Shown here one piece after another: positions 23,687 through 31,814 of a stretch of DNA of 46,798 bases. The stretch is from JAFDVL01 sp043736395. GTDB taxonomy: Bacteria > Acidobacteriota > Blastocatellia > RBC074. The position numbers and the translations under genes were made by a program. The notes beneath the pieces are model-generated. The model worked only from the letters and a program-made list of their open reading frames with translations, did not search any database and was not told the origin of the DNA. Every line of letters starts with the position of its first letter. The stretch's first letter is position 1. The stretch is from assembly GCA_043736395.1 (NCBI GenBank), contig JAYTCQ010000255.1:1-46798 (forward strand). Reading direction: 5' to 3'.

Positions 23687-24831
23687 ATATATCCAAATCC
23701 CAAATGTATTATCGGATATTTGGTCTGATGTTATGTCTCGTCGGAGTTCCAGCAGTGACCGCTTTTGCCCAATCGGAAAAGCCCACCGTTCCCGGTCGTG
23801 AAGAAGCACCGCCGAAAACAACCAACCGGAACAGCGGTGGAACCGGGACGACCAATGTCCTGGCAGCCCTTGATGAAGACTATCTGATCGGTGCCAATGA
23901 TGTCATCGAAATCGAAATCGAAGACGCTCCAGAGCTTTCCGGCCCAAGGCGCGTTAATGCGAACGGCACATTTTTGATGCCATATTTAGGTCGTTTGACC
24001 GCCAAAGGAAAAACACCTGAAGACCTCGCACTGCTCATTGCCAAAGGATTAGACCCACGGTATTTGTCTAATCCGCGCGTCAACGTTGTCGTCAAACAAT
24101 ACAACAGTCGTTCCTTTTTTATTCAAGGTTCCGTCCGCAGTCCTGGTGTTTATCAGATTGAAGGTCGCCCGACATTACTGGAATTAGTTACGTTGGCAGG
24201 TGGATTGGCTGATAGCCACGCTTCGACAGTTTTTATTATCCGTAAAATAAAACTAACCACGGGCGAAGCCGCACAACTTCCAACCACAACAGAGGTGAAA
24301 GAAACTACCACCAATGTTACGCAACGAGCACGTTACGCGACATCCGATCATGGCGAAGCTGCCAAGCTTGCACCGAATGAAACTCTCCCGAAGTTGCCGC
24401 AATATGAACTAATTCAGACAAATTTGGCAGGATTGCTGCGCGGTAACTTTTCGCAAAACATGTTTCTTGAACCGGGCGATATAGTGAACATTCCACAATC
24501 CGATATGTTCTTTGTGGCGGGCGAAGTTACCGCACCGGGATCGTTTGCCTTGCGTGAAGGGACTACCCTCCGGCAGGCAATTGCGCTCGCGCAAGGCACA
24601 AATTTCAAAGCCGCGGCAAATCGCACGATTATCTTTCGTGAAAATCCGCAAACCGGACAACGGCAGGAAGTCAAAGTTGACCTCTCGGCTGTCATGGCCG
24701 GTAAAGCCGACGATCAAAAAATTCAGGCGAATGACATCGTCATCGTACCGAACAGTAAGATGAAATCTATTGCTGCACCTATTTTGAGTACGCTCGGACA
24801 ACAAGCAGTACGTCTCCCTATTCGCTATTGA
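23683..24831 (+). CDS. Wza-like outer-membrane polysaccharide export protein
   Basis: A 382-aa periplasmic/outer-membrane protein with a signal peptide (about residues 1-30, ending VTAFAQ). The Poly_export domain has YLIGANDVIEIEIEDAPEL and NGTFLMPYLGRL (about residues 65-110). Two SLBB domains follow: FFIQGSVRSPGVYQIEGRPT near 145-165 and FFVAGEVTAPGSFALREGTT near 275-295. No lipobox cysteine is seen at the end of the signal peptide, unlike E. coli Wza. It probably forms the outer-membrane exit with the Wzz-kinase encoded next. A 26-base gap separates it from that gene. Confidence 0.9.
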   Translation: MNISKSQMYYRIFGLMLCLVGVPAVTAFAQSEKPTVPGREEAPPKTTNRNSGGTGTTNVLAALDEDYLIGANDVIEIEIEDAPELSGPRRVNANGTFLMPYLGRLTAKGKTPEDLALLIAKGLDPRYLSNPRVNVVVKQYNSRSFFIQGSVRSPGVYQIEGRPTLLELVTLAGGLADSHASTVFIIRKIKLTTGEAAQLPTTTEVKETTTNVTQRARYATSDHGEAAKLAPNETLPKLPQYELIQTNLAGLLRGNFSQNMFLEPGDIVNIPQSDMFFVAGEVTAPGSFALREGTTLRQAIALAQGTNFKAAANRTIIFRENPQTGQRQEVKVDLSAVMAGKADDQKIQANDIVIVPNSKMKSIAAPILSTLGQQAVRLPIRY

Positions 24832-24857
24832 GGCATGAGCTGTAAGGAACCCTCATT

Positions 24858-27278
24858 ATGACAGAAGAAAAATTACCTCAGGATAGGCTGGCGCCTCCCG
24901 CCGAAACTGCGATGATTCCGGCGGATTATTTTCGGTCTCCGCTTGATGCCATCGCGAATCGCTATTACCCCAATGAATATGGCATCTCGGACAATTTACA
25001 GATAGGAGAAATCTGGCGGCGGATTCGCAAACATAAATGGCTGATTCTTGTCATTGTGCTCATCGTGACTACGGTTGTCGCGGTTGAATCCTATCGCACC
25101 AAATCAAATTATCGTGCGACGGCGACGCTCCAGCTTGAGCTAGAAAATCGTACTCTCTTTCGTTCAGGCGACGTTTCGATTGAAAGCGAGGAGTATGACA
25201 ATGCCTATTTGACCGCAGCGGCGATGAAAACCAAAATCCGGTTATTGCAAAGTCGTCCTTTACTCGAAGACGTGGTCGCCAATTTGCAACTTGATAAAAG
25301 TCCTCAGTTCATGGAAGTCACCCAGCGGAAAGGTATTTTGGACTCTGTTCAAACAATTGCCGGACGTCTCAAAGGCCAGGCGCCTCCACCGCCCACGTTG
25401 TATATTGAAACGCCACCAGCTCCCTCAGCAGAAAATTTGATCACGCGTTCTGCGCAGGAAAGCGCGCGCCTTTCGCCTTATGTTGGCATTTTGAGCGGGG
25501 CGCTCAGTGCTTCTCAGGTCGAAGATACGCAGATGCTGGCGATTTCGTATGAACATACCGATCCTAAGATGGCAGCCCAGATCGTTAATACTGCCGCAGA
25601 GTTTTTCATCGCCCACAATTATCGCAATAAAACGCGTCGCTATAATTCCACCTCCGGCTGGCTGAATTCCACGACGCGTGAATTGAAAGGCAAACTTGAA
25701 CAGGCTGAACAAAAATTAGCAGATTTTTCCAGTAAACACAGCATTTCTTCTCCTACTAATAGTGAAACGTTAGAGATCGCAAAGTTTGGAAAATTGCACG
25801 GTCAAGTGATGCAGGTAGAAACCGACCGGATCCTGAAACAATCACTTTATAAAGAAGTGCAGGAAGGGCGACTAAACCAATTGCCAGAATCTTTCGCCGA
25901 TACACGACTCACAGCATTACAAACAAAACTCAATGAACTTTCCATCCAGTCGGCACAGTACGTGGGACGCTTCGGGCCTGACAATCCGCGCACACTGGAT
26001 GTGCAAAAACAAATCGGGGCGCTGCAACGACAGCTTGATGAAGGACGCAAGACCTTAGCCGATAAACTCAAAGCCGATTACGAACGTACTGCCCGCGACG
26101 AACAAACGTTGCGCGCCGCATTAGAACAATCAAAAGCGGAAACCAAATCAGAAGAAATTCAACAAAATCAAGCGAACGTGCAATTTGGGTTGCTGCAACA
26201 AGACGTTCAAATCGCTAAAAATTTGTACACGGAATTTCTGCAAAAAACGACGCAAGCCAATATGCAATTGGCCGAGCAGCACAACAATTTGCAAATCATT
26301 GAACCTGCGACGATGCCTGTTGCACCTATTGGTCCAAACCGTCTGCGCATTATCCTGACCGGATTTTTGCTCAGTCTTTGTTTTGGCATTGGGCTGGCGC
26401 TGACCATTGAATATTTTGATGACACGATCAAAACGACGGATGATATTACGCAATATATTGGCTTGCCCGCGTTGGCGGCGATCCCCTCCGCGATGTCACG
26501 GCGTTTAGGCAAAACTTCTCCGGCAGCTTTAGCCAACGGTCAGACTGTACAAGCAATGCAACGACCTCTCTTATCGCAACCGGGAAATATGGCTGATAAA
26601 AGCGCATCGTTGTTACGTGAAGCGTATCGCGGATTGCGTACCTCGATCTTACTTTCAGCGGCTGGCAATCCGCCGAAAACAATTCTTTTTACCAGCAGTC
26701 AGCCCAGCGAAGGCAAAACCACCACGACCGTGAATACTGCCATTTCCCTCGCGCAGCTTGGCTTATCTGTGGTAGTCATTGATGGAGATTTGCGTCGTCC
26801 CTCGATTCACAAGGCGTTTGGCATTAATCCCGCCGCGCACGGTATTTCCAGTTACCTCTCAGGCAATATGCGGCTGACTTCGCTGTTACAGGAATCATCC
26901 GTACCTTGTGTTTCGGTGTTGCCCTGCGGCGTAATTCCGCCGAACCCGACCGAATTGATTAGCTCTGAAAAAATGAAAGCGATGGTAACTTTGCTGAAAG
27001 AGCATTTCGATCACGTCCTGATTGATTCGCCGCCGCTGACCAATGTTGCCGACTCGCTCATCTTGTCAACGTTAGTGGATGGAGTAATTGTCGTTGTGCA
27101 AAGCGGAACCAGCAAGCGCCGCGCCGCCCAACGCGTACGTCGCGAATTAATGCAGGTCGGAGCCAAAATATTTGGGGTTGTCCTCAATAAAGTAGACCAT
27201 CGCCGCAACGGTTATTATGATTATCGTTACTATACAAGTCATTATTCTGCTCTCAGCAACAACGAGGATGAAAAGTAA
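24858..27278 (+). CDS. Wzc-like polysaccharide co-polymerase fused to BY-type tyrosine kinase
   Basis: An inner-membrane regulator of chain length and export, 806 aa. TM1 is near residues 55-75 (WLILVIVLIVTTVVAV). The Wzz domain and a long coiled coil span about residues 80-480. TM2 is near 494-512 (RIILTGFLLSLCFGIGLAL) after a P-x-x-P segment. The kinase has Walker A SSQPSEGKTTTT (about 613-624), Walker A' VVIDGDLRRP and Walker B HVLIDSPP. The C-terminal tyrosine cluster YYDYRYYTSHY (about 787-797) is the autophosphorylation tail. Fusion of the two parts in one protein is the Gram-negative form. Cyclic phosphorylation would control glycan length. Confidence 0.94.
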   Translation: MTEEKLPQDRLAPPAETAMIPADYFRSPLDAIANRYYPNEYGISDNLQIGEIWRRIRKHKWLILVIVLIVTTVVAVESYRTKSNYRATATLQLELENRTLFRSGDVSIESEEYDNAYLTAAAMKTKIRLLQSRPLLEDVVANLQLDKSPQFMEVTQRKGILDSVQTIAGRLKGQAPPPPTLYIETPPAPSAENLITRSAQESARLSPYVGILSGALSASQVEDTQMLAISYEHTDPKMAAQIVNTAAEFFIAHNYRNKTRRYNSTSGWLNSTTRELKGKLEQAEQKLADFSSKHSISSPTNSETLEIAKFGKLHGQVMQVETDRILKQSLYKEVQEGRLNQLPESFADTRLTALQTKLNELSIQSAQYVGRFGPDNPRTLDVQKQIGALQRQLDEGRKTLADKLKADYERTARDEQTLRAALEQSKAETKSEEIQQNQANVQFGLLQQDVQIAKNLYTEFLQKTTQANMQLAEQHNNLQIIEPATMPVAPIGPNRLRIILTGFLLSLCFGIGLALTIEYFDDTIKTTDDITQYIGLPALAAIPSAMSRRLGKTSPAALANGQTVQAMQRPLLSQPGNMADKSASLLREAYRGLRTSILLSAAGNPPKTILFTSSQPSEGKTTTTVNTAISLAQLGLSVVVIDGDLRRPSIHKAFGINPAAHGISSYLSGNMRLTSLLQESSVPCVSVLPCGVIPPNPTELISSEKMKAMVTLLKEHFDHVLIDSPPLTNVADSLILSTLVDGVIVVVQSGTSKRRAAQRVRRELMQVGAKIFGVVLNKVDHRRNGYYDYRYYTSHYSALSNNEDEK

Positions 27279-27295
27279 AGTAGAAAAACATTTTC

Positions 27296-27434
27296 TCATC
27301 CACGAAGAACACGAAGGTTCACGAAGGAAGACAGTGAAAAGAGATGACAGGGGGAATTTCGCAAATCAGATTTTCTTGTCCCTTCGCCTTGTTGTCTTTC
27401 TACTTCGTGAACCTTCGTGCCCTTCGTGGATAAA
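27296..27434. repeat. ~138-bp CACGAAG-type palindromic element, copy 1
   Basis: The arms (tccacgaagaacacgaaggt... and ...cttcgtgcccttcgtgga) are complementary, with a ~70-base middle. Copy 2 at 29491-29628 matches it across its whole length, including the non-palindromic centre (aatttcgcaaat, ttcttgtcccttcgc), so they are true copies of one element. It ends 20 bases before the wzm start codon. Confidence 0.88.
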
Positions 27435-27454
27435 CAATTTCCTGCTTCCAACAC

Positions 27455-28339
27455 ATGAACGAATCAGTTGAAACCATAAAAATCGGAACGCCTGTCCCTG
27501 ACCAAACTCCTGAGCTGCCGGATACGCCGCTTATTCGCATTCAGCCATCAGGGCGCTGGTCTGCGCTGAATTTAAGCGAGGTTTGGGCGTACCGTGAATT
27601 GCTGTATTTCCTGATCTGGCGCGATGTGAAAGTACGTTACAAACAAACCGCACTCGGCGCAACGTGGGCACTGATTCAACCATTATTTACGACGATTATT
27701 TTTACACTCTTTTTCGGACGCTTAGCTGGGATTCCTTCTGATGGCATTCCATATCCGCTCTTTGCGTTAGCCGGACTCATCCCCTGGACATTTTTTGCTA
27801 ACTCCATCACTAACAGCGGTAACAGCTTAGTTGGCAGTTCGCACCTAATCACCAAAGTGTATTTCCCTCGTATGATTATCCCTTGCGCTGCTGTGGGCGC
27901 AGGCGTCATTGATCTCGCCATCGCCTTTGGTCTGATGGCTGTAATGATGATTTGGTACAGCGTTCATTTGTCATTTAATTTACTGATGTTGCCGGTACTG
28001 GTATTACTAACAATGTTGTTAGCGATAGGCATCGGGATGCTGATGTCGGCGTTGAATGTGAAATATCGTGACATCCGCTATGCCTTACCCTTTGGCATTC
28101 AGTTATGGATGTTCGCTTCACCGATTATTTATCCCGTGACGTTAGTACCGGAACAATGGCGCTGGTTATTACAACTGAATCCGATGGCAGGAATCATTGA
28201 CGGATACCGTTCCGCGATTTTCGGCAAACCCTTTGATTGGCAAGCCCTCGCCATCGCAACCGCTATTACAACGGGAATGCTGGTGTATTCCGCCTTTCAC
28301 TTTCGACGAATGGAAAAAACCTTTGCCGATATAGTCTGA
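27455..28339 (+). CDS. wzm: ABC-2 type polysaccharide export permease (Wzm-like)
   Basis: An inner-membrane permease of 294 aa that flips lipid-linked O-polysaccharide with the Wzt ATPase. The cytoplasmic N-terminus is followed by the ABC-2 family entry motif LIWRDVKVRYKQTALGATWA (about residues 50-69) and six hydrophobic helices. LNVKYRDIRYALPFGIQLWM (about 200-219) is a conserved cytosolic loop. Its ATPase partner, normally the next gene, lies 1.3 kb downstream because a DUF433 gene and a toxin-antitoxin-like pair come between. Confidence 0.92.
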   Translation: MNESVETIKIGTPVPDQTPELPDTPLIRIQPSGRWSALNLSEVWAYRELLYFLIWRDVKVRYKQTALGATWALIQPLFTTIIFTLFFGRLAGIPSDGIPYPLFALAGLIPWTFFANSITNSGNSLVGSSHLITKVYFPRMIIPCAAVGAGVIDLAIAFGLMAVMMIWYSVHLSFNLLMLPVLVLLTMLLAIGIGMLMSALNVKYRDIRYALPFGIQLWMFASPIIYPVTLVPEQWRWLLQLNPMAGIIDGYRSAIFGKPFDWQALAIATAITTGMLVYSAFHFRRMEKTFADIV

Positions 28340-28351
28340 ACCACGCGTAGC

Positions 28352-28402
28352 CCTGGGAGCGCAGGCGTCTCGCCTGCTGTTTGCGAGCAAAGCGATGCAA
28401 AC
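28352..28402 (+). repeat. 51-bp direct repeat, copy 1
   Basis: Identical over 51 bases to 28760-28810. The unit begins cctgggagcgcaggcg, contains the palindrome caggcgtctcgcctg and ends agcgatgcaaac. Looser relatives lie at 12115-12270. With copy 2 it flanks the DUF433 gene. Confidence 0.9.
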
Positions 28403-28543
28403 ACCCGTGGCGAGCCAATATGCTGAAGATCACGCGCATGCGTAAAACCCCTTCGTGTTTCTTAGTGTAGCTTCGTGGAAAGTTAAAACTAATGGAAAAG
28501 ACTTTTATTGCTTCTGTTATACCCATTGGCTATGATTAGAAAT

Positions 28544-28735
28544 ATGAATCGTATTATTGTTGATCCCGACATTTGTAATGGGCAACCTGTCATCAAAGGC
28601 ACCCGCATTACATCACGAACAGTTCTGGAGTTTCTGGCAGCGGGAGATTCCATTGAGGAGGTATTAGAAGAATACCCCTCAATTTCGCGGGAGGATATAT
28701 TGGCCTGTTTACAATTTTCCGCTGAAAAAGTTTAG
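28544..28735 (+). CDS. DUF433 family protein (antitoxin-like)
   Basis: A 63-aa protein matching the DUF433 layout: RIIVDPDICNGQPVIKGTRI, a short helix-turn-helix (VLEFLAAGDSIEEVLEEYPSI), then REDILACLQF. DUF433 proteins are usually the antitoxin-like partner of a DUF5615 PIN-like protein, but no such gene follows here, so this is an orphan. The start at 28544 matches the family; ATG 28532 is an alternative. It is flanked by two identical 51-bp repeats and sits inside the split wzm-wzt pair. Confidence 0.82.
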   Translation: MNRIIVDPDICNGQPVIKGTRITSRTVLEFLAAGDSIEEVLEEYPSISREDILACLQFSAEKV

Positions 28736-28759
28736 CACGCGGAGCCGGGCGACCATAAT

Positions 28760-28810
28760 CCTGGGAGCGCAGGCGTCTCGCCTGCTGTTTGCGAGCAAAG
28801 CGATGCAAAC
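28760..28810 (+). repeat. 51-bp direct repeat, copy 2
   Basis: Exact copy of 28352-28402 in the same orientation. A gtggcgag motif follows each copy within a few bases, so the similarity extends beyond the identical core. Confidence 0.9.
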
Positions 28811-28855
28811 TCTGTGGCGAGAGGCGAATCGTGTAAAAATATACGCAGGTGACGG

Positions 28856-29170
28856 ATGAATCTTGAAATAGTAACTTCAGTCAATGGTGTTTCGATCCGA
28901 TTGACTGATGAGCGATGGTGGGATCATATCCTGGAAAAGCGTCCTTACCTGAATCGCTATTATAACGAGGTGCTGGAAGCGGTCGAAAAACCGTTGGTAG
29001 TGTTGCGCGGTTACAAGGGGACGCTGATCGGAGTTTTGTCGGTAGGCCGAAAACAATATCTCCACGTCGTGTACAAAGAACTCAGTAGTGAGGATGGCTT
29101 CATCATCACAGCTACAATTGAAAGCGAATACAACAAAGGTTTAGTGATATGGCGATCCGACGAACATTGA
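28856..29170 (+). CDS. PBECR/RelE-like nuclease-fold protein, toxin-like
   Basis: A 104-aa protein with TDERWWDHILEKRPYLNRY (about residues 17-35), EVLEAVEKPLVVLRG, and a C-terminal HVVYKELSSEDGFIITATI (about 70-88). This is the layout of small proteins of the phage Barnase-EndoU-ColicinE5/D-RelE-like (PBECR) or DUF4258 type, which are candidate ribonuclease toxins. Assignment is by visual resemblance. It overlaps the following DUF2283 gene by 22 bases, the usual sign of a toxin-antitoxin pair. Substrate and toxicity are unknown. Confidence 0.6.
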   Translation: MNLEIVTSVNGVSIRLTDERWWDHILEKRPYLNRYYNEVLEAVEKPLVVLRGYKGTLIGVLSVGRKQYLHVVYKELSSEDGFIITATIESEYNKGLVIWRSDEH

Positions 29171-29391
29171 AAGTGAATCCGAATCAGTTAATGCTTAGCG
29201 CAGTCAATCGGGTGAAAATTCCGAACTTACCCTTTCGTGCCGAATACGATGCGGCAGTGGACACATTATATTTGCGCTTCCGCGATGATTTGAAAACGAC
29301 GCGCAGCAAAAGTGATGTGGTCAAAGGCGTGATTTATGACTATCACGAAAAGACGCTCGTTGGGATAGAGATTCTTGAGGCTTCCGCTTGA
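29149..29391 (+). CDS. DUF2283 domain protein (antitoxin-like)
   Basis: An 80-aa protein with the DUF2283 core EYDAAVDTLYLRFRDD (about residues 32-47) and DVVKGVIYDYHEKTLVGIEILEA (about 56-78). DUF2283 proteins often lie directly beside DUF4258/RelE-like toxins. Here it overlaps the candidate toxin gene by 22 bases, so co-translation is likely. It is followed by a partial and a complete copy of the CACGAAG-type element before wzt. Confidence 0.78.
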   Translation: MAIRRTLKVNPNQLMLSAVNRVKIPNLPFRAEYDAAVDTLYLRFRDDLKTTRSKSDVVKGVIYDYHEKTLVGIEILEASA

Positions 29392-29490
29392 CGCCTGTGT
29401 CATTGCTCAGGTTGATTAACAATATGCCTTTTCTTTGTGTTTTGACCTTCGTGGATAAAATCTTTATTTCATACTCACTTTCTCAAGAAT

Positions 29491-29628
29491 TCATCCACGA
29501 AGAACACGAAGTGACACGAAGGAAAACAGTGAGAAGAGACGACACAGGAATTTCGCAAATTAGGCTTTCTTGTCCCTTCGCTCTGTTGTTTTTCTACTTC
29601 GTGTTTCTTCGTGTCCTTCGTGGATAAA
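29491..29628. repeat. ~138-bp CACGAAG-type palindromic element, copy 2
   Basis: Full-length match to copy 1 at 27296-27434, in the same orientation. It ends 17 bases before the wzt start, just as copy 1 ends 20 bases before wzm. A short fragment of the same element (gaccttcgtggataaaatc) is at about 29443-29461. Confidence 0.88.
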
Positions 29629-29645
29629 TCTTATTCCCTTTCTAA

Positions 29646-30980
29646 ATGAAACCAATCATCAGAGTTGAAAACCTGAGCAAACAATACCGAATCGGAGCGA
29701 ACCAAGCATCCTATTCCACCCTGCGCGATTCTCTGGCAAACGCCATCACCGCCCCCTTCCGCCGCTTCACCGACCACCGACCACCGACCACCAACCACCA
29801 TTCCGATACGATCTGGGCCCTCAAAGACATCAACTTTGAAGTCCAACCCGGCGAAGTCGTAGGCATCATCGGACGCAACGGCGCAGGCAAATCTACGTTG
29901 CTGAAAATTCTTTCCCGCATCACCGAACCAACTACGGGCAAGATTGATTTACACGGCAGAGTCAGCAGCCTGTTAGAAGTTGGCACTGGCTTTCATCCTG
30001 AATTGACGGGACGCGAAAACATTTATCTGAACGGCGCAGTGCTGGGCATGAAGCGCGCCGAAATCACCCGCAAATTCGATGAAATCGTAGCCTTCGCTGA
30101 GATCGAAAAATTTCTGGATACGCCGGTCAAGCATTATTCCAGCGGAATGTATATGCGGCTGGCTTTTTCGGTCGCGGCGCATTTAGAGCCAGAAATTTTG
30201 ATTGTGGATGAGGTGCTGGCGGTTGGTGATGCAGCGTTTCAAAAAAAGTGTTTGGGCAAAATGAGCGACGTAGCAAAAGAAGGACGAACAGTCTTGTTCG
30301 TAAGCCACAATATTCCTGCCATTCTAAATCTTTGTAATAGAGGAGTGTTCTTAGAACACGGGCAAACCCAAATGATTGGCTCTGCTGAAGAGGTAGTGAC
30401 AAAATATCTCGCCGAAGCAGATGACATAAAATTTAATGGTGAGGCTATTTTATCCGATGATCGCCCACATCCGCAGACGGAACTGAGGTTTCGTGTAGTT
30501 CGAATTCTGGATGACAAAGGGCAGCCAACAGAACTTGTAAAATTAAGTAAAGGTTGTCGGATCAGTATAGAATATGAAATTTTGCAGCCGGTAAACTTTG
30601 CGCAGGTCGCATTCGAATTATGGAATAGTTTGGGAGAATATGTACTTTGTAGTACTGATCTTGATGATATTGAACCTGAAAAGATGAGGATGACTAAATA
30701 CCCTGGTCGGTATGTTGCCCATTCCTTTATTGAATCACAATATCTGCGCCCTGGAGTTTATTGGGTAGACCTTGGATCCAGTATCCCAAACATTCGGATG
30801 TTAGATGAGGTTCACAGAGCAATATCGTTTGAAGTTGTAGATGATGGAAGTTTTATGTTGAAGCTTGCTCCTCAGAGTAGGCGTGGGGTTATTACTCCTC
30901 TCCTCAAGTGGCAAAATTGTAAGATTGAGACAACCATCCCCCGTATGTTGTCGGCGGATCGAAGTATCGTTACGTGTTAG
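29646..30980 (+). CDS. wzt: Polysaccharide ABC exporter ATPase with C-terminal glycan-recognition domain (Wzt)
   Basis: Powers export of the lipid-linked glycan with Wzm, 444 aa. Walker A is GIIGRNGAGKSTLLK (about residues 74-88), the signature is HYSSGMYMRLAFS (about 162-174), and Walker B is EILIVDEVLAVGD. The C-terminal Wzt domain (about residues 265-400, RFRVVRILDDKGQPTELVKL, RPGVYWVDLGSS) recognises the chain terminus. Two oddities: residues 42-51 are coded by four tandem heptads (29771-29798), and base composition drops in G+C after about 30350, inside the gene. The 5' half resembles the assembly genes; the 3' half resembles the A+T-rich sugar cassette. Confidence 0.92.
   Translation: MKPIIRVENLSKQYRIGANQASYSTLRDSLANAITAPFRRFTDHRPPTTNHHSDTIWALKDINFEVQPGEVVGIIGRNGAGKSTLLKILSRITEPTTGKIDLHGRVSSLLEVGTGFHPELTGRENIYLNGAVLGMKRAEITRKFDEIVAFAEIEKFLDTPVKHYSSGMYMRLAFSVAAHLEPEILIVDEVLAVGDAAFQKKCLGKMSDVAKEGRTVLFVSHNIPAILNLCNRGVFLEHGQTQMIGSAEEVVTKYLAEADDIKFNGEAILSDDRPHPQTELRFRVVRILDDKGQPTELVKLSKGCRISIEYEILQPVNFAQVAFELWNSLGEYVLCSTDLDDIEPEKMRMTKYPGRYVAHSFIESQYLRPGVYWVDLGSSIPNIRMLDEVHRAISFEVVDDGSFMLKLAPQSRRGVITPLLKWQNCKIETTIPRMLSADRSIVTC
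29771..29798 (+). repeat. Four tandem heptads inside the wzt coding region
   Basis: gaccacc three times and aaccacc once, read in frame as part of DHRPPTTNHH in Wzt. The same 7-base periodicity marks the intergenic palindromes of this window, but here the unit lies within a gene. Confidence 0.8.
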
Positions 30981-31007
30981 TTAGTGCTTAAGAGCTTTTG
31001 ATTGAAA

Positions 31008-31814
31008 ATGAAGAAAGATGTTAAAATTGGCATAACAGGCGCTTCTGGAGTGTTAGGTAAAATCCTACTAAAACAACTGGGCGATCAAAGTATTTTCACT
31101 TGCTTTGAAGGGAATATCGTTAATAGCGAGGATGTTCAGAATTGGATAGTTGCCGAAAAACCAGATCAAATATTCCACTTGGCAGCATTAGTTGCAATCA
31201 AAGAGGTGGATAGCAATCCAATCAATGGATACAAAATTAACATCAATGGAATGATAAACTTGCTGTCAGCCATTCAAGTTTCAAATACAAAGCCTTGGGT
31301 ATTTTTTTCAAGTACAAGTCATGTCTATAAAAGCAGTGATAGATCAATTACTGAAACGTCAGATATTGAGCCAATTAATACTTACGGGCTTACAAAATAT
31401 ATGGCAGAAAAAATATTAATCGATTTTTCAGGAAAATACCCAATTAATTATTGCATAGGGAGAATTTTTAGCTTTTACCACGACACGCAAAAAGAGCCAT
31501 TTTTGTACCCTACTATGATGAGAAGGCTAAGCGAGCATACAGATCACAAGGAGCCTTTTATCGTATATGGTGCAAATAACATTAGAGATATTTCTAATGC
31601 AGAAAGTATAGTTGAGGCAATCATTAGGCTCAGTAAAGTCAATGCAGAAGGTGTATTTAATTTGGGGGTAGGTCATGGGGTAAGAATTATAGATTTCGTC
31701 AGAAGCCTAACAAAACGTAAGTTAGGTTTTCAGGAAATAAACAGTGAAACCCCAGACGTTTTAGTAGCGGATGTTTCAAAAATAAATACACTACTCAAGC
31801 AATATGAACAATAA
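31008..31814 (+). CDS. NAD-dependent nucleotide-sugar epimerase/dehydratase or reductase (SDR)
   Basis: A 268-aa extended SDR protein. The NAD(P) motif is GITGASGVLG (about residues 7-16). Active-site residues are Ser in FFSSTSHVY and Tyr/Lys in TYGLTKYMAEK. It is shorter than 4,6-dehydratases, so a reductase or epimerase step is likely, for example finishing a deoxy sugar made by the ColD-like enzyme encoded two genes downstream; that link is inference. ATG 31008 was chosen over TTG 31002. It opens the A+T-rich cassette and overlaps the next gene by 11 bases. Confidence 0.82.
   Translation: MKKDVKIGITGASGVLGKILLKQLGDQSIFTCFEGNIVNSEDVQNWIVAEKPDQIFHLAALVAIKEVDSNPINGYKININGMINLLSAIQVSNTKPWVFFSSTSHVYKSSDRSITETSDIEPINTYGLTKYMAEKILIDFSGKYPINYCIGRIFSFYHDTQKEPFLYPTMMRRLSEHTDHKEPFIVYGANNIRDISNAESIVEAIIRLSKVNAEGVFNLGVGHGVRIIDFVRSLTKRKLGFQEINSETPDVLVADVSKINTLLKQYEQ

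Noticed and set aside
5995..29628. CRISPR array
   Set aside because: The repeats are palindromic pairs in single gaps, not regularly spaced direct repeats with unique spacers, and no cas genes are present.
27296..29628. Composite transposon
   Set aside because: No transposase, no terminal target duplications and no insertion-sequence ends could be seen.
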